A DNA stretch of 64,000 nucleotides. Origin: Aureibacillus halotolerans. Its GTDB lineage: Bacteria > Bacillota > Bacilli > Bacillales > DSM-28697. The translations under genes were made by a program, and so were the position numbers. Location: positions 195,126 through 259,125 of the forward strand of contig NZ_SNYJ01000001.1 in NCBI RefSeq assembly GCF_004363045.1, read 5' to 3'. Of the stretch, positions 8,299 through 16,914 are shown in pieces. The notes beneath the pieces are model-generated. The model ran no database searches. It saw only the letters and a program-made list of their open reading frames with translations, and was not told the DNA's origin. Each line of letters begins with the position of its first letter. Within the stretch, counting starts at the first letter, position 1.

Positions 8299-9735
8299 AT
8301 GGATCATCTTGCAATGCTTAAGGAAATTGCCAAAACCCTATCAACGGGGACCAAGCTAGACAACATGTTGTTGGCAGCTTTAAAACGCTTGTTAGACATC
8401 ACGGGACTTCAAAGCGGCTGGGTGTTTTTTATTTCAAAGGATGGGACCCATTCTTTGATTACAGAGCACGGAGCCCCTCCTGCACTCGTAAACAACGACT
8501 GTCGCAGACTAAAAGAAGGTGGTTGCTGGTGCAAATCGCAATTTTTAAAAGGAAAGCTGCAAAAGGCAGTCAATATATTGGAATGTCAGCGACTGGAGCG
8601 AGCAATTGAAGCGAATGATGGGTTAACAAATGATACGACTCATCACGCCACGATTCCTCTCATGGCGGGAAATGAAGCAGTCGGCTTAATCAATGTGGCT
8701 TCACCTGGAAAGCAGCATTTTGCTAAAGAGGAGTTGGAGCTGTTAGAGACAGTGGCATTTCAAATGGGCACCTCCATAAAACGCTTCCAATTGCTTGAAG
8801 AGTCATACGAACGCCAAGAACTTCTAGATAAAACAAGCGAATTTACTGGTGTGCTCCACCGACCAAACGGCCCTCGAACAGTTCAACATGTTGTTGAACA
8901 AATGCAATTGACCTACGGCTGGACCTTCGTCTCATTAACCATCGACAACCAGGGATTTGAAGTAGGCTCTAGGCAAGGCAAACAGTTCAATGCAGAGACG
9001 AGCGTAGATACACAACTTTCTTCGTTATGGCTTCAAATACAGAACAAAACAAAAGTTCCCCAAGATGTCCTCGAAACGGTGATGCTCCATATCAGCGTTT
9101 ATGTAGAACGAATTGCTCTTGAAGAAGAGCAGCAGCAGCTGACTCGCGAAACAGAACGCCACCGCCTGGCACAAGAGCTTCACGATTCGGTGAATCAGTT
9201 ATTGTTTTCGATTTCGCTTCATACAAAAGGACTTTCACGAGGGGTACCAGAAGGTCAGCTCAAAGATGGCCTTCATCATATTCAGCATGTGACCGAACAC
9301 GCGCTAAAACAATTAAAGCACCTCGTGTCCCATCGAGAGCTGCCAGATATCGACGACTCATTGCCCGATGCTATTATCCATTATGGACGCCTGCTTCAGC
9401 TCGACATTTCCGTAGACATCGATCCAATAATTTCACTGTCGCCGTCTTGCTTAGAAACCGTCTTTCGTTTTATTCAGGAAGCGTTAAACAATGCACGCAA
9501 ACACAGCACATCTGAGCAGGTGACAGTGACAATGTCAAAAAATAACGACCAGGTAACGTTGCAAATCAGAGACAATGGAAATGGTGTTGATGTTGCGGAG
9601 TTAGTTGAAGGTTTTGGGGTTCGACATATGAGGACACGTGCAGCCGAACTTCAAGGAACAGCAAAAATGACGTCAGATTCAGACACGGGGACAACGTGGA
9701 CCCTTGTGTTTCCAGAAAGTGAGGAGCCGATTTGA
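8299..9735 (+). CDS. GAF-domain sensor histidine kinase (HisKA_3 family)
   Basis: 478-residue soluble kinase. Residues about 1-165 form a GAF domain with four clustered cysteines (Cys68, Cys76, Cys78, Cys96). A linker follows, then a second sensor-like segment at about 185-270. The HisKA_3 dimerisation domain has phosphoacceptor His295 in RHRLAQELHDSVNQ, and the HATPase domain shows FIQEALNNARKHS (N box) and RDNGNGVD (G box). There are no membrane segments, so it senses a cytosolic signal. The ATG at 8299 is preceded by GAGGAGGA with an 8-base spacing. The stop overlaps the response regulator start, so the pair is coupled. The signal is unknown; the cysteine cluster is compatible with metal or redox sensing. 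Confidence 0.88.
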   Translation: MDHLAMLKEIAKTLSTGTKLDNMLLAALKRLLDITGLQSGWVFFISKDGTHSLITEHGAPPALVNNDCRRLKEGGCWCKSQFLKGKLQKAVNILECQRLERAIEANDGLTNDTTHHATIPLMAGNEAVGLINVASPGKQHFAKEELELLETVAFQMGTSIKRFQLLEESYERQELLDKTSEFTGVLHRPNGPRTVQHVVEQMQLTYGWTFVSLTIDNQGFEVGSRQGKQFNAETSVDTQLSSLWLQIQNKTKVPQDVLETVMLHISVYVERIALEEEQQQLTRETERHRLAQELHDSVNQLLFSISLHTKGLSRGVPEGQLKDGLHHIQHVTEHALKQLKHLVSHRELPDIDDSLPDAIIHYGRLLQLDISVDIDPIISLSPSCLETVFRFIQEALNNARKHSTSEQVTVTMSKNNDQVTLQIRDNGNGVDVAELVEGFGVRHMRTRAAELQGTAKMTSDSDTGTTWTLVFPESEEPI

Positions 9736-10382
9736 GCATTTCTTTACTTCTAGTTGATGATCACAAAATTGTCCGTCAAGGGCTTCGTTTTTTCTTTCAA
9801 TCCGTTGAAGGAATCTCTGTTCTCGGTGAAGCCGAAACTGAAAATGAGGCAGTCTCACAATTTATTACACTGCAGCCTGATGTTGTTTTAATGGACTTAC
9901 AACTCAAATCTGGGGATGGTATTCAAGCGACCAAGCGAATCTTAACTGAATCTCCGAACGCGATCATTATCGTAGTTACTAGCTTTTCAGACCAGGATTA
10001 TGTGATTCCAGCGTTGCAGGCGGGAGCAAAAGGCTATCAACTCAAGGATGTTGATCCTGAAGAGCTTGCCCAAACAATTTTTGCTGCTGTACAAGGTGGA
10101 AATGCAATCCACCCAAGCGTTATGAACCATGTTCTTTCCCATATGACCTCGGAGAAAGATCAGCGACTTGCCACACTTACTGAACGAGAGCTGGGGGTGC
10201 TTATTGAAATAAGTACGGGAAGAAGCAATAAAGAAATTGCCTTGGAGCTGCAAATCTCTGAACTAACGGTAAAAACCCATGTGTCTAGACTATTAAGCAA
10301 GCTAGGCGTTCAAGATCGCACCCAAGCCGCGTTATTCGCCATTCAAGTCGGCGTTGCCAAGCCACCATCCTTCGATGTTTAA
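9732..10382 (+). CDS. NarL/LuxR-type response regulator
   Basis: 216 residues: receiver domain with acidic pocket (LLLVDDHKIVR), phosphoacceptor Asp at about residue 55 in VVLMDLQLKSGDG, conserved Thr in VVTSFSDQ and Lys in GYQLKDVD. The C-terminal LuxR helix-turn-helix reads LTERELGVLIEISTGRSNKEIALELQIS, with the recognition helix ending TVKTHVSRLLSKLG. The start is TTG at 9732, overlapping the kinase stop by four bases, with GAGGAG five bases upstream; there is no better ATG. It should be phosphorylated by the upstream kinase and bind promoters not identifiable here. Confidence 0.92.
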   Translation: MSISLLLVDDHKIVRQGLRFFFQSVEGISVLGEAETENEAVSQFITLQPDVVLMDLQLKSGDGIQATKRILTESPNAIIIVVTSFSDQDYVIPALQAGAKGYQLKDVDPEELAQTIFAAVQGGNAIHPSVMNHVLSHMTSEKDQRLATLTERELGVLIEISTGRSNKEIALELQISELTVKTHVSRLLSKLGVQDRTQAALFAIQVGVAKPPSFDV

Positions 10383-10397
10383 CACAATATACAATAA

Positions 10398-10434
10398 ACT
10401 GAAGCAGCCTCAGCGAGCGCAAGTCTGCTTCAGT
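10398..10434. terminator. Terminator after the two-component operon
   Basis: 10-bp perfect stem (10398-10407 with 10425-10434), flanked by CAATA/TATTG that extend it. It separates the two-component operon from the convergent VOC/QueA/SDR operon. Confidence 0.65.
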
Positions 10435-10456
10435 CTATTGTAGCTTGAGAACATCA

Positions 10457-10846
10457 CTAACCGGTGAGAACAAGCTCCACCGAGAAACAAAGAGGGTGCG
10501 TATAAAAATTGGAGGTTCCCACACCATTGATATCGTAAGTCTGTATATCGCGGCGATACCCTTTTCTATACAAGTGCTCTTCAATCAAACGATCGTCTAA
10601 AGGCATAGCAACAGACACATGATACCACTCCGCTGCCTCTCCCCCTTCAATGATTTCAAGGACCTTATCGTCTTTTCGTAAGAAACATAGGTGTTCCTCT
10701 TCGATTTGCTTCCACCCTTCGACGACAAACCCATATGTCTGTAGTACTGTGACTGCTTTGAAAAGTGATTTCACATGAATGCCAAGATGATGAATTGCTA
10801 AGCTTTTGAAGGCAAAATCAGGTTCATATCGCCAAATTCGTGCCAT
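10457..10846 (-). CDS. VOC (glyoxalase)-like family protein
   Basis: 129 residues; the start of the fold reads LAIHHLGIHVKSLFKAVTVLQTYGFVVEG, the beta-alpha-beta pattern with the HHLGI motif of vicinal oxygen chelate proteins. A second half follows (WYHVSVAMPLDDRLIEEHLYRKGYR). A metal-chelating His in the first strand is plausible; the full ligand set cannot be assigned. It is the last gene of a three-gene minus-strand operon. Its start at 10846 lies 49 bases inside the 3' end of the QueA-like gene, with AAAGGAGAGG five bases upstream, so the overlap looks real. The enzymatic role is unknown. Confidence 0.65.
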   Translation of the reverse strand: MARIWRYEPDFAFKSLAIHHLGIHVKSLFKAVTVLQTYGFVVEGWKQIEEEHLCFLRKDDKVLEIIEGGEAAEWYHVSVAMPLDDRLIEEHLYRKGYRRDIQTYDINGVGTSNFYTHPLCFSVELVLTG

Positions 10847-11805
10847 AGATACCTCTCCTTTAGCGCCTCTTGATACATTGCTTCAAGGTCCTCCTTCGTG
10901 ACAAAAGCAGTTAACATATCCAAATGGCTTGCTTCAAATTCATGGAAGCCAGTAAGCAAACCGTCAACGACTGATAATGCGCTTTCAGCGGTCACGTATA
11001 ACGCCGTTTCACCTTTTGTCGGTTGAAGAACTCCACCAGGAGAATGCGCACTTTCTAATGCTCGCACAACCGTCGTTCCCACAGCTACGACACGTCCGCC
11101 ATTTTCTTTTGCATGCTTAATGGTTTCCACCGTTTTTTGCGAGACAGTAAATGGCTCTGGGTGCAGGGCTGGTGATGGCCAGCTGTCGTTTCCATAATAG
11201 CTTAAGCCAGCGTGAAGGCAAATTGACTCCACTTTCACTCCCTTTCTTTGCAAGTCATTAATCAACTTCCACGTAAACGCTCTCCCAGCGGACGGCATTT
11301 CCACCGAGCCAGGCTCATTCGCATACACTGTCTGAAAATAGCGTAGTGACCAAGGGTGAGACAAGTGCTCATAACGAACAACATCGCCGTGACGGTACAA
11401 ATGCTCAAAGAAGACTGCCCCTTGCAACGAAAATGCCATTTGAATTAAAGGTGACTCACTGCCTCTACCAACAATTTTCCCAGTCAATCCACCAGGAAAT
11501 CGATGAAAAACCCGCTTAGGTGGTTTGACAAACAGGACGTCCCATACCCCTTTACGGCATTGTCGGGACAAACGGATTTCTTCTCCTTTCATAGTGTGTA
11601 GCACAGCAGGAATCGTTCGACTTGTGTTTAAAACAACGACATCGCCTTTCCTAAACACTTCTGGCAGTCTTTCAAACTGTTTGTGCTTCATTTGTTTGGT
11701 CAATGAATCAAAATGCAGCAGGCGTACTTTTGAGCGGCTTTTTCCTGCTTTTTCAGGTGGTATTGAAGCATCTTTAGGAATCAGCTGCTTTTGAAATGCA
11801 TTCAT
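10798..11805 (-). CDS. QueA paralogue (S-adenosylmethionine:tRNA ribosyltransferase-isomerase family)
   Basis: 335 residues, close to the usual QueA length of about 340. Blocks matching QueA are VVVLNTSRTIPAVL (QueA: VLNDTRVIPAR), VYANEPGSVEMPSAGRAFT (QueA: VYA..GS..APTAGLHFT), GGRVVAVGTTVVRALES and LSVVDGLLTGFHEFEASHLDML. Several normally conserved positions differ: AGLHFT is AGRAFT, the HVGLGTF-type segment is HAGLSYYG, and the IYPGY segment is absent. The context (SDR upstream with ATGA overlap, VOC downstream with 49-bp overlap) is not the usual ruvB-queA-tgt locus. I therefore call it a divergent paralogue and not the housekeeping queuosine enzyme. Comparisons to QueA are from memory. 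Confidence 0.8.
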   Translation of the reverse strand: MNAFQKQLIPKDASIPPEKAGKSRSKVRLLHFDSLTKQMKHKQFERLPEVFRKGDVVVLNTSRTIPAVLHTMKGEEIRLSRQCRKGVWDVLFVKPPKRVFHRFPGGLTGKIVGRGSESPLIQMAFSLQGAVFFEHLYRHGDVVRYEHLSHPWSLRYFQTVYANEPGSVEMPSAGRAFTWKLINDLQRKGVKVESICLHAGLSYYGNDSWPSPALHPEPFTVSQKTVETIKHAKENGGRVVAVGTTVVRALESAHSPGGVLQPTKGETALYVTAESALSVVDGLLTGFHEFEASHLDMLTAFVTKEDLEAMYQEALKERYLWHEFGDMNLILPSKA

Positions 11806-12515
11806 TCTGACTCCTCCTCTGATGCTGCGATGCGTAAAGGCGATTTCTCCAAATGAAGTGCCCGTTCAAATAAAGGAATGGCATCTGCCGGTCGTGCCAA
11901 TGGATAATCGCAATCCGGGACAGCGATGGCGTGCATTTCCGTGTCCATTTCACCTGGATCAATGAGATGCATCCGTACCCCTGATTCTTCAAGCTCATCT
12001 GCCCATGTCTGAATCATTCCTTCAACGGCGAATTTGGATATGCCATAAGCTCCCCATTCCGCAAAACCAGTTTGACCTGCCTCCGATGTTACCGTAAGGA
12101 CAACGCCACTACCCTGAGCAAGCATGGTTGGCAGCACCTGGCGCGTCATCAAGAAAGGACCTACCACGTTTGTTAAAAGAACGTCCGAAAACGAATCCGT
12201 TGGATAATCTAACAAAACCGATGGCCCTGGTCCAAAGACAGAGGCATTATTAATCAGCACATCGATCCGATGATAATGAGCTAGGGCAACGGAAACGATA
12301 CGTTCAACATCTTCCTCCTGGCTCATGTCCCCTTGAAGCACTAATGGCTCTTTGCCCGAACGCAGTTGGATCTCTTCTCCGACTGCCTTTAGATTTTTTT
12401 CTCCTCGTGCAACCAAAACAAGTCGATACCCCTTTTGGCTAAAGTGCAGAGCCAATTGTCTTCCTAAGCCTTTAGATGCCCCTATAATCATCATTACGTT
12501 TGCTTGTTCTGTCAT
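11802..12515 (-). CDS. Short-chain dehydrogenase/reductase (SDR)
   Basis: 237 residues, classical SDR. The cofactor loop reads IIGASKGLGRQLA (TGxxxGxG-type with I for T), NNAS is in DVLINNASVFGPG, and the active-site YxxxK is in GAYGISKFA with a Ser about 13 residues before it (TVTSEAGQTG). The ATG at 12515 is preceded by AAAGGGTGA with a 6-base spacing; longer in-frame starts upstream have no ribosome binding site. It is the first gene of a tightly overlapping operon (SDR, QueA paralogue, VOC-like). The substrate is unknown. ATGA overlap (11802-11805) with the next gene implies stoichiometric expression. Confidence 0.88.
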   Translation of the reverse strand: MTEQANVMMIIGASKGLGRQLALHFSQKGYRLVLVARGEKNLKAVGEEIQLRSGKEPLVLQGDMSQEEDVERIVSVALAHYHRIDVLINNASVFGPGPSVLLDYPTDSFSDVLLTNVVGPFLMTRQVLPTMLAQGSGVVLTVTSEAGQTGFAEWGAYGISKFAVEGMIQTWADELEESGVRMHLIDPGEMDTEMHAIAVPDCDYPLARPADAIPLFERALHLEKSPLRIAASEEESE

Positions 12516-12688
12516 GTCAATCACCCTTTGTGTTGTGTTGACTGAAGTATACAAAACGCCTGACTTTTTTTCGTCCACATTATGATTGTCATTCATGATC
12601 ACATTTGAAGGAGGAGAATGTCCTCCTTTTGATGTACGTACGCATGTTTGGTTGCTACAATAGAGGGGGAAACGAAGGGGGAACAAAC

Positions 12689-13312
12689 ATGAATATCGAG
12701 GCATTTTTTTCGGGATGGATAAGCATTGGCCTTTCCCTTCTGATCCTCATCACTTTTATCATCCTCATTGTAAAACGACGAAAGCGAAAGAAATTTGATG
12801 TCGCAAAAATTACGATAGCGGATATTGATCGAATGGACGGGGCTGAGTTCGAGGATTACCTAGCTGTTCTTCTATCATCAATCGGCTTACGCACCTTTCA
12901 GACAGCGAAAAGCAGAGATTTCGGCGCTGATTTGCTTATTTACTCCGATGAAGGTGTGCCCTTTGTCATCCAAGCAAAACGTTATAGTGCCAAGCTTGGG
13001 CTGCAATCTGTTCAGGAGGCCTTTACAGCAGCGACCTTCTATGGGGCTGATCGGGGGATTGTCGTTACTTCTGCAGAAGACGTCACTTTAGCCTGCTGGC
13101 AGCTTGCCGAAAAAACGGGCACGTCCATCCTCATTCGAGAGGACATCATGGAGCTCATCACTCTCACAAAAGGAGGGCAAGTCGAGGAGGCAACACAAAT
13201 CCTCCTCGCCATGGACTACCCTGAACTCTCTGCCTATACGCCGAATTTAAAAGAGACATATATAGAACGCGGCCGTTATCAAGCAGGGGAATATTTTATG
13301 CGTAAGTCGTAA
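12689..13312 (+). CDS. Membrane-anchored restriction-endonuclease-like (Mrr_cat) protein
   Basis: 207 residues. An N-terminal transmembrane helix at about residues 9-30 is followed by a basic stop-transfer stretch (KRRKRKK). A cytosolic Mrr/PD-(D/E)XK nuclease-like domain comes next: MDGAEFEDYLAVLLSSIG, then the catalytic pattern DFGADLLI...PFVIQAKRY (Asp and the Q-A-K variant of ExK) and a conserved DRGIVVTSAEDVT segment. ATG at 12689 has AAGGGGGA about 7 bases upstream. Proteins with this layout are widespread in Firmicutes; the anchor suggests a role in degrading or processing DNA at the membrane. There is no associated methylase, so a classical restriction-modification role is unlikely. 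Confidence 0.8.
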   Translation: MNIEAFFSGWISIGLSLLILITFIILIVKRRKRKKFDVAKITIADIDRMDGAEFEDYLAVLLSSIGLRTFQTAKSRDFGADLLIYSDEGVPFVIQAKRYSAKLGLQSVQEAFTAATFYGADRGIVVTSAEDVTLACWQLAEKTGTSILIREDIMELITLTKGGQVEEATQILLAMDYPELSAYTPNLKETYIERGRYQAGEYFMRKS

Positions 13313-13324
13313 CGTACACCTCTC

Positions 13325-13646
13325 AAGCTTACTGACTCAACTTTCGCAGAGCAAAAAACACTGTTTATGTTGACTGCGCCTGAGTTGAAGCACGGTGAGA
13401 TAGATCTATTGACATCTTGAAAACCTGTGTAGCTTTAGAGGTGCTAATGTTCACAAGCCTGCATTTTTAAAAGTCTTCTACACCATATATTACGACTGCT
13501 CGTCAAAATACTTCGCTTTCACCCTAATGCCATTTAGGGTGAAAGCGAGCGTATGGCAGCTTGTATAAAAAACAGAGACAACATTGAATTGTAGGTTTAC
13601 CCAGTGATCTCTAAGCGTGCCTGCCAAATAAAAGGTGCGAGTGTTG
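13325..13646 (-). repeat. Mosaic intergenic repeat, copy C (partial, reverse orientation)
   Basis: The gap after the nuclease holds modules shared with other gaps, in reverse orientation: GGTGAGATAGATC near 13391, the ACAAGCCTGCATTT segment near 13453, a CACCCTAA/TTAGGGTG hairpin near 13520-13545, the reverse of TATACAAGCTGCC near 13553 and the reverse of the CACCTT-TTGGCA-CACGCTTAGA module at 13582-13645. The GC-rich core is missing. Confidence 0.75.
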
Positions 13647-13648
13647 AT

Positions 13649-15397
13649 TTACTGAGATACTTTTAGAACAGCGCGTTCACCTGGAAGAAGCGCCAGCTGA
13701 AGGTTCTTTTTGTGCCCCAGTGCGCTGTTCTGAAGGAGATCCTCCCAATTCCCTTCCTGCTCGAATGTCGTCATTGCCTGTTCCTCTGTAGGATTTAGAA
13801 CGACATAAATGGTTTCCTTCGTTCCTTCAAGAGAGAAGCAAACAAGAGAGTTATGGCGATGCCACCGTAGTTGTCCCTCATTATGGAGCAGGGATTCTTG
13901 ATTCCTTAACTGGATCAACATACGAATATCGTCTAACAACGTGCGATCCCATGTCTCTTCATCCCACTCCATGCATTGTCGACAGTCTGGATCCATCCCT
14001 CCAGTCAAACCAATTTCATCGCCGTAATAGAGGCAAGGGGTCCCAGGATACGTAAACAATAATGTAAAGACGAGACGAGCAACGGCGGCGTCATTGCCAC
14101 ATTCTGTTTTGATTCTTGGCGTATCATGGCTACCGACCAATGTGAGCAAATGCGCCGTCACCGTATGTGGATACATCGTCTGTAGCGAGACCATTCTTTC
14201 CGTAAACTGCAATGGCGTTATGGATTTACGTGCAAAAAGATCCAAGGCATTCGAGAGGAACGGATAGTTCATCACCCCGTCAAATTCGTCTCCATCCAGC
14301 CAAGGAGATGAATCATGCCAAACCTCCCCTAGAATGTACAGGTCTGGATTAATGGCTCTCATGTTGTGACGAAATGCCTTCCAAAAGGCATGGTCAACCT
14401 CATTGGCAACATCAAGTCGCCAGCCATCGATTCCAAACTCTTTCGTCCAATACGCCGCGACATCAAGCAAATACGTTTTCACCTCGTGGTTTTTCGTGTT
14501 GAGCTTTGGCATAGTCTCCACAAAAGCAAACGTCTCATATGTAAGGCTTTGCCCACTTTGCTGCAGTGATCCTTCAGTAAAGTGAAACCAGTCCTTATAA
14601 AGTGAGCTGTTTCCTTTTTCCAACACATCTTGAAACTGAGCAAAAAGAATACCAGAATGGTTAAACACCGCATCGAACATTACACGGATGCCTTTCTCAT
14701 GGCACGCTGAAATAAAAGATTTCAGTGTAGAGGTTGATCCAAACGCAGGGTCCAACGATTTATAATCAATCGTATCGTATTTATGATTTGATGTTGCCTC
14801 GAAGATTGGAGTTAAATAAATGCCCGTAATGCCTAGTTGGACGAGATGATCCATGTGCTGTAAAGCCCCTGCTAAGTCACCTCCAAAAAAATCATTTGCC
14901 TTTGGTCGTCGACTTCCCCAAGGCAATGTACCAGGAGGATCATTCAACTCATCGCCGTTTGCAAAACGTTCGAGAAATAGTTGATACCATACCGTCTTCT
15001 TTACCCATTCAGGAGAATCATGTTGCTCACTGCTGTGAATATAAGGGAAACAAAAGCAATCGCTAGGGTCCATCTGGCACTTATCAATCCACCCTTTTTC
15101 CGAGTAAAAAGCGCTTTCATTTTCAAAATCTATTAGCTCAAAACCATAGCGTAGTCGTTTGGAGGGAATTGCTATTCTCGCCTCCCAAAATTGATGGACA
15201 TCGGTTTCCCCAATCAACTCCATCAGCTGCTCTGATGCTTTCCACTTCTTATCCTTCCATTCGTATGGGTCGCCGTAAATGACGTTCACAGAATGGATGT
15301 CATTCACTTTTGTTTTCAGTCGGAGTACAATTGTTTCATTAGCGCAAACGCATGCATACTTTTTTGTCGTTTCATGAAAAACAGCTGATTTTTCCAC
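13649..15397 (-). CDS. Neopullulanase / cyclomaltodextrinase-type GH13 enzyme
   Basis: 582 residues, close to the 585-590 of GH13 subfamily 20 enzymes. A beta-sandwich N domain of about 120 residues precedes the barrel. Catalytic regions: DAVFNHSG (region I), GWRLDVANEVDH (nucleophile Asp), ILGEVWHDS (acid/base Glu) and LVGSHDTPR (transition-state Asp). There is no signal peptide, so it acts in the cytosol on imported maltodextrins, pullulan fragments or cyclodextrins. The start is GTG at 15397 behind AGGAGG with 6-base spacing; a TTG at 15424 overlaps the ribosome binding site region and is less likely. The gene is divergent from the maltodextrin transporter operon and shares its operators. 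Confidence 0.9.
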   Translation of the reverse strand: MEKSAVFHETTKKYACVCANETIVLRLKTKVNDIHSVNVIYGDPYEWKDKKWKASEQLMELIGETDVHQFWEARIAIPSKRLRYGFELIDFENESAFYSEKGWIDKCQMDPSDCFCFPYIHSSEQHDSPEWVKKTVWYQLFLERFANGDELNDPPGTLPWGSRRPKANDFFGGDLAGALQHMDHLVQLGITGIYLTPIFEATSNHKYDTIDYKSLDPAFGSTSTLKSFISACHEKGIRVMFDAVFNHSGILFAQFQDVLEKGNSSLYKDWFHFTEGSLQQSGQSLTYETFAFVETMPKLNTKNHEVKTYLLDVAAYWTKEFGIDGWRLDVANEVDHAFWKAFRHNMRAINPDLYILGEVWHDSSPWLDGDEFDGVMNYPFLSNALDLFARKSITPLQFTERMVSLQTMYPHTVTAHLLTLVGSHDTPRIKTECGNDAAVARLVFTLLFTYPGTPCLYYGDEIGLTGGMDPDCRQCMEWDEETWDRTLLDDIRMLIQLRNQESLLHNEGQLRWHRHNSLVCFSLEGTKETIYVVLNPTEEQAMTTFEQEGNWEDLLQNSALGHKKNLQLALLPGERAVLKVSQ

Positions 15398-15429
15398 AAC
15401 GATCCTCCTTATTTTAATCTTCAAAACCC

Positions 15430-15458
15430 ATCCTAGAACATAGATATAATCAAGTCAA
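15430..15458 (-). promoter_or_regulatory. Promoter of the neopullulanase gene
   Basis: Read on the minus strand: TTGACT (15453-15458), 17-base spacer, TAGGAT (15430-15435). The transcript would start just upstream of the AGGAGG ribosome binding site. Confidence 0.65.
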
Positions 15459-15479
15459 ATTTCATCTCCAAAAAAAAGA

Positions 15480-15507
15480 TTGCTATTTTATCGGAGCACG
15501 ATATAAT
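15480..15507 (+). promoter_or_regulatory. Promoter of the maltodextrin transporter operon
   Basis: TTGCTA (15480-15485), 16-base spacer, TATAAT (15502-15507). The large palindromic operator starts four bases downstream, in the start-site and early transcribed region. Confidence 0.6.
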
Positions 15508-15510
15508 AAA

Positions 15511-15544
15511 TGTAACATTGAGCAACCGCTTGCACAATGTTACA
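15511..15544. promoter_or_regulatory. Large palindromic operator, probably for the LacI-type regulator
   Basis: 34-bp near-palindrome: outer arms TGTAACATTG (15511-15520) and CAATGTTACA (15535-15544) are perfect. The centre GCAACCGCTTGC carries the CAA-N-CG-N-TTG core typical of LacI-family sites. It overlaps the expected transcription start of the + strand operon. Confidence 0.7.
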
Positions 15545-15557
15545 TTTTCGAACAAAA

Positions 15558-15571
15558 AGTAATCGCTTACA
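15558..15571. promoter_or_regulatory. LacI/CcpA-type operator (cre-like)
   Basis: AGTAATCGCTTACA matches the cre consensus TGWAANCGNTNWCA at 13 of 14 positions and is also a LacI-family half-palindrome (GTAANCGNTTAC). It lies between the large palindrome and the ribosome binding site of the binding-protein gene, a roadblock position. It could serve CcpA, the local LacI regulator, or both. Confidence 0.6.
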
Positions 15572-15591
15572 AAAATCAAGGGGGACTTTAA

Positions 15592-16884
15592 ATGAAACAG
15601 CACTGGCTTTCATTGATGACGATTCTTATGCTTGTTGTACTCACAGCTTGTGGACCAGGTAGAGGAGATGTACAGACCTCTGCACCGAAACCGGAGGAAG
15701 AAACTTCTACTCCAGCTGCATCTGACGAATCGCCTGAGAAACCTGCAAGTCTTAGCGTTTGGGTAAACGACGAAGAGACGCAACGTGAAGCACTTGAAAG
15801 TATTTTTACGTCGTTTGAAGAAGACACTGGTATACAGGTAGAGACAACTCCGATCAATATGCTTGACCAAGTGGAAGCCCTTGCGCTTGATGGACCAAGT
15901 GGAAATGGGCCAGATTTATTCTTCCAGCCACACGATCGCATCGGCAACATCGTGCTACAAAACTTAGCTGCGCCGATTGATTTAGGAGATGCTGAAACAG
16001 ATTATACGGAAAATGCATTGAAAGCTGTAACGTATGAAGGTGAAACATATGGGATTCCAATGGTCGTTGAAACCTATGCCACCTATTACAACAAAGCATT
16101 GGTTGACGCCCCAGAAACAATGGAAGATGTCACAGCTGCTGCGGAGTCGCTTACAAATGCAGCGAACAATGAATACGGTTTCTTAATGGAAGCGGCTAAT
16201 TTATATTTCTCCTATCCCTTCTTCGCTGGGTTTGGGGCGTATGTGTTTGGTCATAACGAAGAAACCGGATATGATGCGGCAGATATCGGCCTTGCCAATG
16301 AAGGTGCGATTGAAGGCGGACAGTTGATTTCTTCATGGTATGAAAATGGGTATATCCCCGTTGAAGTAAATCCTGATATTATTAATGGCCTTTTCGCTGA
16401 AGGCAAGGTTGGTATTGTCATCAACGGCCCTTGGGCATTGCCAGATTATCAAAAAGGGCTTGGTGAAAACCTTGGAACCGCCCCATTGCCAAAGCTGTCG
16501 AATGGAAATGTCCCTGTTTCTTTTGTTGGTGTGAAGTCATGGATGGTAAACAGCTATTCAGAAAACCAGCATTGGGCCATTGAATTGGCAAAATACATTT
16601 CGAACGAAGAAAATTCAAATCATTATTTTGAAGTTGCTGGTGAGATGCCTGCCAACAAGAGTGCATTAGAAGGAGATGTCATCACGAGCAATGAATACAT
16701 CCAAGCGTTTGCAGAACAAGTCTCCTATGGCGAACCAATGCCAAGCATTCCTGCCATGCAGCAGGTTTGGGAGCCATTTAACAATGCCTTATTATTCATT
16801 GCACAAGGAGAAGACGTCGAAGCTTCTCTAACTGACGCCAAGAATACGATTCAAACCAATATCGAAATGAGCCAAGGGCAATAA
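15592..16884 (+). CDS. mdxE: Maltodextrin ABC transporter substrate-binding lipoprotein
   Basis: 430 residues with a lipoprotein signal peptide (hydrophobic core at residues about 5-18, lipobox LTAC, modified Cys20). An acidic linker follows, then an extracellular solute-binding protein fold of the MalE type (LSVWVNDEETQREALESIF; WALPDYQKGLG). Aromatic residues suitable for sugar stacking are frequent. It captures maltodextrins outside the membrane for the two permeases downstream. AAGGGGGA-type ribosome binding site precedes ATG at 15592. A dedicated ATPase gene is absent; as in Bacillus, the shared ATPase MsmX encoded elsewhere probably energises the system. The symbol follows the B. subtilis mdx locus by analogy. 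Confidence 0.88.
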   Translation: MKQHWLSLMTILMLVVLTACGPGRGDVQTSAPKPEEETSTPAASDESPEKPASLSVWVNDEETQREALESIFTSFEEDTGIQVETTPINMLDQVEALALDGPSGNGPDLFFQPHDRIGNIVLQNLAAPIDLGDAETDYTENALKAVTYEGETYGIPMVVETYATYYNKALVDAPETMEDVTAAAESLTNAANNEYGFLMEAANLYFSYPFFAGFGAYVFGHNEETGYDAADIGLANEGAIEGGQLISSWYENGYIPVEVNPDIINGLFAEGKVGIVINGPWALPDYQKGLGENLGTAPLPKLSNGNVPVSFVGVKSWMVNSYSENQHWAIELAKYISNEENSNHYFEVAGEMPANKSALEGDVITSNEYIQAFAEQVSYGEPMPSIPAMQQVWEPFNNALLFIAQGEDVEASLTDAKNTIQTNIEMSQGQ

Positions 16885-16914
16885 ACATGGCTGTTCGACG
16901 AAAGGCGGATAACT

